IMG/VR virus record: IMGVR_UViG_3300030430_003170
Location: 1 to 42,207 of that record
Source of the DNA: a virus
Length of the DNA stretch: 42,207 nt
Direction: 5' to 3' (one strand)
Shown here: positions 38,636 through 42,207 of the stretch, one piece after another
Position numbering within the stretch: the stretch's first letter is position 1
Layout of the letters: each line of letters begins with the position of its first letter
Notes under the pieces: model-generated
Seen by the model: only the letters and a program-made list of their open reading frames with translations
What the model was told of the DNA's origin: nothing
Database searches by the model: none
Made by a program: the position numbers and the translations under genes

Positions 38636-38844
38636 ACAAATGGAAAAGTGTAGCTGTAGATATAGAAACTTATTCTATAATACGTGCTATGGGTGAGAAT
38701 GGTTTCAGAAGACCTGGAGCTATGATTGCCAAATTAGCTGACAACGAAGTTAAAAAATTGGCTAAAAAGCTTGGTGTTTCTTACGAAAAGCTTAAATCTG
38801 ACCTGTTAGTCAAAGGCGATAAAATCTTAAAAAAAACCAAATAA
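38626..38844 (+). CDS. Candidate ribbon-helix-helix DNA-binding protein
   Basis: A 72-residue protein from ATG 38626 behind AAAGGAG. The start has an RHH-like order: a strand WKSVAVDIETYS, then a helix with IIRAMGENGFRRPGAMIAKL and a second helix with KKLAKKLGVSYEKLKSDLL. RHH proteins bind DNA as dimers and repress phage promoters. The gene is immediately upstream of the palindromic and structured region 38852-38955, so autoregulation is an attractive inference. An alternative is another small helix-turn fold. Confidence 0.5.
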   Translation: MDVNKWKSVAVDIETYSIIRAMGENGFRRPGAMIAKLADNEVKKLAKKLGVSYEKLKSDLLVKGDKILKKTK

Positions 38845-38851
38845 CAACATT

Positions 38852-38899
38852 TAGTATGATGGGCACAATTAACCACTAGACATTGTGTCCGTCATGCTA
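38852..38899 (+). ncRNA. Long stem in the intergenic leader (18 bp with three G-U pairs)
   Basis: TAGTATGATGGGCACAAT (38852-38869) and ATTGTGTCCGTCATGCTA (38882-38899) pair over 18 positions around a 12-base loop. All three non-Watson-Crick positions are G-U pairs, which favours an RNA structure over a DNA operator. A TATACT box (38898-38903) overlaps the 3' arm, so a promoter role is also possible. The whole gap 38845-39007 holds no gene. Confidence 0.6.
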
Positions 38900-38922
38900 T
38901 ACTAATTAATTGTATTCCTCAT

Positions 38923-38955
38923 AACCTGATGAAAAGTAGAGGTTTCAAGCTACTT
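38923..38955 (+). ncRNA. Candidate H-type pseudoknot in the leader of the gene at 39008
   Basis: AACCT (38923-38927) pairs with AGGTT (38940-38944). AAGTAG (38934-38939), located in its loop, pairs with CTACTT (38950-38955). The two helices abut at 38939/38940, with loops of 6 and 5 bases, the geometry of compact H-type pseudoknots used by small riboswitches. It lies 52 bases before the TTG start at 39008. I could not match it to a known riboswitch consensus. Confidence 0.5.
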
Positions 38956-39007
38956 ATAATTACCTAACAACGAAAGAAACATTTTTTAATTTAATTAGGA
39001 GATTGTT

Positions 39008-39262
39008 TTGGCAGTTACAAATGTAAAAGGGAAAAACTTAGACGAAGTTTTTAGTCAAGGGCTAGACAAGTTAGTAATGATTTGTCCAAACAAAAAAACT
39101 TTTGATGAAATAACTTCTATAATGTTTCAACTTTACTGTGGTAATGACTATGGGATGGGGAATTTTAGCTTGAGCTTTATAGATAAAGCTGAACAGGCTT
39201 GGCAAAAAGGACGAAAGAAGATTGCAAAAAATCAAGGTTTGTCTTTAGTTAAAAATGTATAG
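39008..39262 (+). CDS. Unknown protein behind a structured leader (TTG start)
   Basis: An 84-residue protein with TTG 39008 placed 6 bases after AGGAG. It has a helical body (GKNLDEVFSQGLDKLVMICP then FDEITSIMFQLYCGND) and a Lys-rich end. The unusual start codon and the structured leader point to controlled translation. No family is recognised. Confidence 0.55.
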   Translation: MAVTNVKGKNLDEVFSQGLDKLVMICPNKKTFDEITSIMFQLYCGNDYGMGNFSLSFIDKAEQAWQKGRKKIAKNQGLSLVKNV

Positions 39263-39307
39263 CCACCAGTCACCATATCCATATCATTGTCTTTCCAAAA
39301 CTGGTGG
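39263..39307 (+). promoter_or_regulatory. Hairpin covering a ribosome binding site
   Basis: CCACCAGT (39263-39270) is the exact reverse complement of ACTGGTGG (39300-39307), with a 29-base loop. The 3' arm contains GGTGG, 8 bases upstream of ATG 39316, so pairing would hide the ribosome binding site. Confidence 0.5.
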
Positions 39308-39315
39308 TTATGCAG

Positions 39316-39507
39316 ATGAGTTTATTCGATTACATCTATCAGGTAATTAATCTAAAAGATTTAAAAGAGTATGATGGTATGAAACGTACCTGGGCTATAA
39401 ATGATATCTATTTAGATTGGTCCAAAGCAAAAAACTCCAATAATACTGAAATGGAGAAATTTTATAGTGAGCTTCTCACCGAACTTATTAAAAATTATGG
39501 GCATTGA
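39316..39507 (+). CDS. Small protein translated from a hairpin-controlled start
   Basis: A 63-residue protein; ATG 39316 is preferred since GGTGG is 8 bases upstream, although ATG 39310 and GTG 39304 are in frame. Helical and Trp/Tyr-rich (FDYIYQVINLKDLKEYDGM, WAINDIYLDWSKAKN). No family recognised. Its end overlaps the next gene by 11 bases or more. Confidence 0.5.
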   Translation: MSLFDYIYQVINLKDLKEYDGMKRTWAINDIYLDWSKAKNSNNTEMEKFYSELLTELIKNYGH

Positions 39508-39904
39508 TTTAGCTACTGAGATAATCAAAACACCTAGCAGATCAGAGCATAGGTTGTATCAAGCTGTAATTATACAAGCTTTTGAAGATTGCTTGTACAC
39601 GCTAGGCGGTAAAAATGAGGCGTACAATAAAAAAGAAGCACATGAATGGTTTATGAATAATAGTGACGACTTTCAAAATGTTTGTTATCTTGCTAACTTA
39701 GAACCAAGTATGGTACGAAATAGATATATAGAGTGTTTAAAAAAACAAGTTATTGTATTTACAGAAGTGCAATGTTATTGGATTGAATATAAGAATGAAT
39801 ATAAAAATTATAGAGCTGCTGAAACAAAGGAACAAAGAAAATCTATAAAAGAAAAGATAGATCAAATTAGATATAAATTAAAATTAAAGGATAAAAAGAA
39901 ATGA
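39497..39904 (+). CDS. Conserved-type phage protein of unknown function
   Basis: A 135-residue helical protein from ATG 39497; a GTG at 39467 would add 10 residues. The pattern EHRLYQAVIIQAFEDCLYTL, AHEWFMNNSDDFQNVCYLAN and LEPSMVRNRYIECLKK recalls a phage family with WF, VC and LxPxxVR motifs that looks helix-turn-helix-like, but I do not know its function. The C-terminus is Lys-rich. It overlaps the following oxygenase by 4 bases. Confidence 0.6.
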   Translation: MGIDLATEIIKTPSRSEHRLYQAVIIQAFEDCLYTLGGKNEAYNKKEAHEWFMNNSDDFQNVCYLANLEPSMVRNRYIECLKKQVIVFTEVQCYWIEYKNEYKNYRAAETKEQRKSIKEKIDQIRYKLKLKDKKK

Positions 39905-40512
39905 AACCTATACTAGACGGCATATTATGTACACCAGTTTACATTAATACTATTGAAAGAAATTATACAAAAGAAGAAGTACAATTTTTTGCAGATCAAA
40001 GTAATAAATGTGTGGGTAATCAAGGTAATAGATATACAGAAAATACATATATTCTTAATCGTCCTGAAATGTCTAATATTAAAAAGTTTGTTGAGAAAAG
40101 TATTGATGATTATGTAGATAAAATAGTTAAACCCATCGATGATATTAAAGTGTACCTTACACAATCATGGATAAACTACACAGAAAAAAATGGTTTTCAT
40201 CACAAACACTCTCATCCGAACTCTTATTTATCAGGCACATTGTATTTAAGTGCAGACGAGGCAACAGACACAGTTACTTTTAGACAAGAGAGACAAGAGG
40301 CCATAGCTGTGAAAAGTAGATTAACTAAATTAAATTCACCTGGTTGGTCGTACAAGGTTAAGTCTGGCATTATTATGATCTTTCCCTCTACTACTTTACA
40401 TGAAGTACAAAAAGCTAAAGGTGATCATACAAGAATAAGTTTATCTTTTAATACATTTTTAAAAGGTAGTTTAGGCAACTTACAGAATAGTTTAGTTAAG
40501 TTAGACATATGA
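39901..40512 (+). CDS. 2OG-Fe(II) oxygenase, group-5-like with HxH site (6 of 6)
   Basis: A 203-residue dioxygenase distant from the others. The core has LTQSWINYTEKNGFHHKHSH (residues 86-105) with His103 and His105 as the HxH pair, then PNSYLSGTLYLSADEA. The distal His167 (STTLHEVQKA) and Arg178 (HTRISLSFNTF) complete the site. The pattern is that of Fe2OG_Oxy_5-type enzymes, and is closest in style to the protein at 13537. It overlaps the small protein at 40509 by 4 bases. Substrate unknown. Confidence 0.85.
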   Translation: MKPILDGILCTPVYINTIERNYTKEEVQFFADQSNKCVGNQGNRYTENTYILNRPEMSNIKKFVEKSIDDYVDKIVKPIDDIKVYLTQSWINYTEKNGFHHKHSHPNSYLSGTLYLSADEATDTVTFRQERQEAIAVKSRLTKLNSPGWSYKVKSGIIMIFPSTTLHEVQKAKGDHTRISLSFNTFLKGSLGNLQNSLVKLDI

Positions 40513-40715
40513 AAGAACTGGTCATTTACTTGATAATGGCAAAGGGTGTGCTTTTACCTATCAATATAATGGATACATCTTGCAGTAATTGGTATCTTAA
40601 AAATGTTGAAATAAAAGAAAAAATCATTAAACTCAAGAATCGAAATCATTACGTGCATAAGTATAATGGACAAGTAGTTTTTGGTTATGTATGTAGTAAT
40701 AGTAGGCCAATGTAA
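40509..40715 (+). CDS. Small protein with hydrophobic N-terminus and cysteines
   Basis: A 68-residue protein with an ATGA overlap with the oxygenase. It starts with a hydrophobic stretch (LVIYLIMAKGVLLPIN), then has DTSCSNWYLKN and a C-terminal VVFGYVCSNSRPM with the second Cys. The style is that of the proteins at 3677 and 37166 (minus): hydrophobic N-terminus and a spaced Cys pair. Function unknown. Confidence 0.55.
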   Translation: MKELVIYLIMAKGVLLPINIMDTSCSNWYLKNVEIKEKIIKLKNRNHYVHKYNGQVVFGYVCSNSRPM

Positions 40716-40716
40716 T

Positions 40717-40821
40717 ATGGATCCAAGAGATAAATTTTTTATGTTTGTTACAAGTGTGTTTTTATTTTTAATACCACTGTGTTTATTTATGATTCTAACA
40801 GGGTGCGTGGGATGGACTTAA
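40717..40821 (+). CDS. Tiny membrane peptide with a lipobox-like LTGC
   Basis: A 34-residue peptide: charged start (MDPRDKF), a hydrophobic run (FMFVTSVFLFLIPLCLFMI) and LTGC at residues 27-30, a sequence fit for lipobox processing. The product would be a lipid-anchored five-residue peptide if processed, so the match may be accidental and the peptide simply a membrane span. Its ATG follows the upstream stop by one base. Confidence 0.4.
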   Translation: MDPRDKFFMFVTSVFLFLIPLCLFMILTGCVGWT

Positions 40822-40925
40822 TTAAAAAATTATTTAGAATCATTCTAAACTGGTTTAAACCTAAACCCAAATCTATTGAAATAATAAATCTTAAGGACGT
40901 ACAAAAAGAAATACGTGATGAATAA
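40812..40925 (+). CDS. Micro-protein, 37 residues
   Basis: A short frame beginning inside the end of the previous one (10-base overlap). It has an amphipathic N-terminus (LIKKLFRIILNWFKPKPK) and a charged second half. Overlaps on both sides support coding. Membrane association through the N-terminal helix is possible. Confidence 0.4.
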   Translation: MDLIKKLFRIILNWFKPKPKSIEIINLKDVQKEIRDE

Positions 40926-41064
40926 GATGTCTTTGCTTATAAAAATTGAACAAGCTGCTAATTCGTATAACAAAACTAAAAAAGATAGATATAAAAAAGA
41001 ATGGTACAGGTTAGTTAAAAAATTTAGCGATTGGGCTTCTAGTAAATATAATAAGAAAAAATGA
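40918..41064 (+). CDS. Small basic helical protein, 48 residues
   Basis: The frame runs from ATG 40918 to TGA 41062-41064 and overlaps the carbamoyltransferase start (ATGA). The residues are Lys-rich and helical (EQAANSYNKTKKDRYKKEW then YRLVKKFSDWASSKYNKKK). No family recognised. The overlaps on both sides suggest it is co-translated with its neighbours. Confidence 0.5.
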   Translation: MNKMSLLIKIEQAANSYNKTKKDRYKKEWYRLVKKFSDWASSKYNKKK

Positions 41065-42207
41065 ACATATTAGCTATACATACTTCTCATGATGGGAGTA
41101 TGACATACGTTAAGGAAAACAAAGTTGTGTTTCATACACAGCTGGATAGACTTAACAGACTTAAGAATATGCCTATGCCTAGCCGTAGAGCATTTAGAAT
41201 AATAGAAAAAATAGACTTTGATGTAATAATCTTTACAGGTTTAAAAGAAAGTAATTGCTTAGACATGTGGATGCAATACATGAACCAGAATAAAATTATC
41301 CAATCTAAAATGACAAAAGCAGAGATCTTAATAAGATTTGATGAACATCACTTGTACCATTGTTATGCAAGTTTAGCCTGGAACAAAGATATTAGTAACA
41401 TTCTTGTTATGGACATGGGTGGTGTTTATAAGACAAATAAGTTTGGAGATCGGACAGCGGAACAAGAAAGCATTTACTCATACGGTCATCATATTAAAAC
41501 TACAAGCTTAAATATCGGTAACAAATTTGGACAAGGTAGTAAGGACATTTACAAAAGATTTTTTCAAGAAGGTAAACTATTGGCTTATTCTTTACATGAT
41601 CAAAGGGCTAGAGCTCTACAAGTATTGTTTGAGTCAGAGTTTGATTTATATATAAAAAACAATGATTTAAAGGACGATCTTATACTTACTGGTGGGTGTG
41701 CACAGAACGTAATTAATAATAGTAAACAAATAAAAAATTTTAATACGTTATGGCCAGATCCTTTCAATGGTGACTTTGGTATAAGTCTTGGTGCTATTAA
41801 CTATCATTTAAGTAATAGATTAAAAATAGATAATGTGTTCTTAGGTGTTAAACAAAAATTAGATTTTAATTTATTTAAAGATTGTGAGTTAAGAGATACA
41901 TCTCCGCAAGAAGTTGCCTCTATATTAATCAATGAACCAGTAGCTATCTTTCAGTCAAGAAGTGAGCAAGGACAGAGAGGACTTGGTAACAGATCGTTAC
42001 TCATGAATGCTAATCACATGGTAGCTATGGAGAAAGTTAATGCCATTAAAGAACGTGAATGGTATAGGCCTTTTGCTTGTACTATTATCCAGACCGAAGC
42101 AGCAGCCTGGTTTGATATGACAGTTAAGGAGTCTCCTTACATGATGTTTACTTTTAAAGTTTTGGAAGATAAAAAACATTACTTTAAAACTGGTCTTGCT
42201 AAAGACG
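41061..42207 (+). CDS. Carbamoyltransferase (NodU/CmcH/TobZ type), 3' end beyond the window
   Basis: An open frame of 382 codons that reaches the right edge without a stop. Recognisable parts of the NodU/CmcH family: NILAIHTSHDGSMT (start of the Kae1-like domain), FDEHHLYHCYASLAW with the metal site His96-His100 region (93-107), VMDMGG (116-121), LTGGCAQNV (about 210-218), and the YrdC-like part beginning SRSEQGQRGLGNRS (about 299-312) then EREWYRPFACTI. These enzymes use carbamoyl phosphate and ATP to carbamoylate hydroxyls of sugars or other small molecules. The N-terminal EER-type motif is altered. About a quarter of the usual length is missing. Confidence 0.9.
   Translation, partial: MNILAIHTSHDGSMTYVKENKVVFHTQLDRLNRLKNMPMPSRRAFRIIEKIDFDVIIFTGLKESNCLDMWMQYMNQNKIIQSKMTKAEILIRFDEHHLYHCYASLAWNKDISNILVMDMGGVYKTNKFGDRTAEQESIYSYGHHIKTTSLNIGNKFGQGSKDIYKRFFQEGKLLAYSLHDQRARALQVLFESEFDLYIKNNDLKDDLILTGGCAQNVINNSKQIKNFNTLWPDPFNGDFGISLGAINYHLSNRLKIDNVFLGVKQKLDFNLFKDCELRDTSPQEVASILINEPVAIFQSRSEQGQRGLGNRSLLMNANHMVAMEKVNAIKEREWYRPFACTIIQTEAAAWFDMTVKESPYMMFTFKVLEDKKHYFKTGLAKD

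Noticed and set aside
38923-38955. Assignment of the pseudoknot to SAM-II, SAM-V or preQ1 riboswitches
   Set aside because: The stem arrangement is similar, but the conserved loop bases I remember for those classes are not present.
1-42207. tRNA genes, CRISPR array, insertion sequences, integrase
   Set aside because: On reading I found no cloverleaf with a TTCRANNC-type arm, no regularly spaced direct repeats, no transposase and no recombinase motifs. A tRNAscan run could confirm the tRNA absence.

Overview
The window is part of a tailed double-stranded DNA phage genome, very probably a short-tailed (podovirus-like) marine phage. The signs are AT-rich, tightly packed DNA with overlapping stop and start codons, two gp4/gp6-type head-tail adaptor proteins, a large P22 gp10-like tail protein, three large internal-virion (ejection-type) proteins, a family A DNA polymerase with its exonuclease domain, and many tiny lysine-rich proteins of a kind I associate with marine phages. 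The strong AT bias and the gene style fit a phage of an AT-rich marine alphaproteobacterium (SAR11 or SAR116 type), but the host is inferred. No terminase, portal, major capsid, RNA polymerase or integrase gene is visible, so this is a fragment or an incomplete contig. It opens in the 3' end of a gene and closes inside a carbamoyltransferase gene.

Layout. 1-1.2 kb: end of an unidentified gene, a UUCG hairpin, a small beta-rich virion-type protein and an unknown protein. 1.2-2.7 kb: small membrane or secreted proteins plus a 48-residue protein with 10 cysteines. 2.7-6.7 kb: a run of tiny Lys/Arg-rich proteins, interrupted by a DUF6065-like protein, an M15 peptidase (endolysin candidate) and a 2OG-Fe(II) oxygenase. 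6.7-12.2 kb: adaptors, structural proteins, a tail protein with a cupredoxin-like domain, a tail fibre and a possible fibre accessory protein. 12.2-14.6 kb: an overlapping cluster of four predicted 2OG-Fe(II) oxygenases behind a good sigma70-type promoter. 14.7-17.5 kb: gp10-like tail protein and small proteins. 17.5-19.4 kb: two glycosyltransferases. 19.5-27.4 kb: internal virion proteins and a holin-like protein.

27.4-36.5 kb is the DNA-replication module: PD-(D/E)XK nuclease, an inverted SNF2 helicase, a candidate ssDNA-binding protein, an archaeo-eukaryotic-type primase, a UvrD-like helicase, a DUF3310 protein and DNA polymerase A. 36.5-37.4 kb is a small minus-strand islet of four genes. 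37.4-41.1 kb holds small plus-strand early-type genes, a ribbon-helix-helix candidate followed by a structured leader, and a sixth 2OG oxygenase. 41.1 kb to the end is the carbamoyltransferase.

The most unusual content is as follows. Six 2OG-Fe(II) oxygenases, two glycosyltransferases and a carbamoyltransferase form a large small-molecule or surface-modification repertoire. There is a metallothionein-like micro-protein and an amicyanin-spaced copper-site motif in a tail protein. Several gene groups begin with a TATAAT-like box only 4-6 bases before the start codon, which suggests leaderless transcripts. RNA/DNA structures include an 18-bp stem whose only non-Watson-Crick pairs are G-U, an H-type pseudoknot candidate, a perfect 13-bp palindrome in the primase gene and a hairpin that covers a ribosome binding site.
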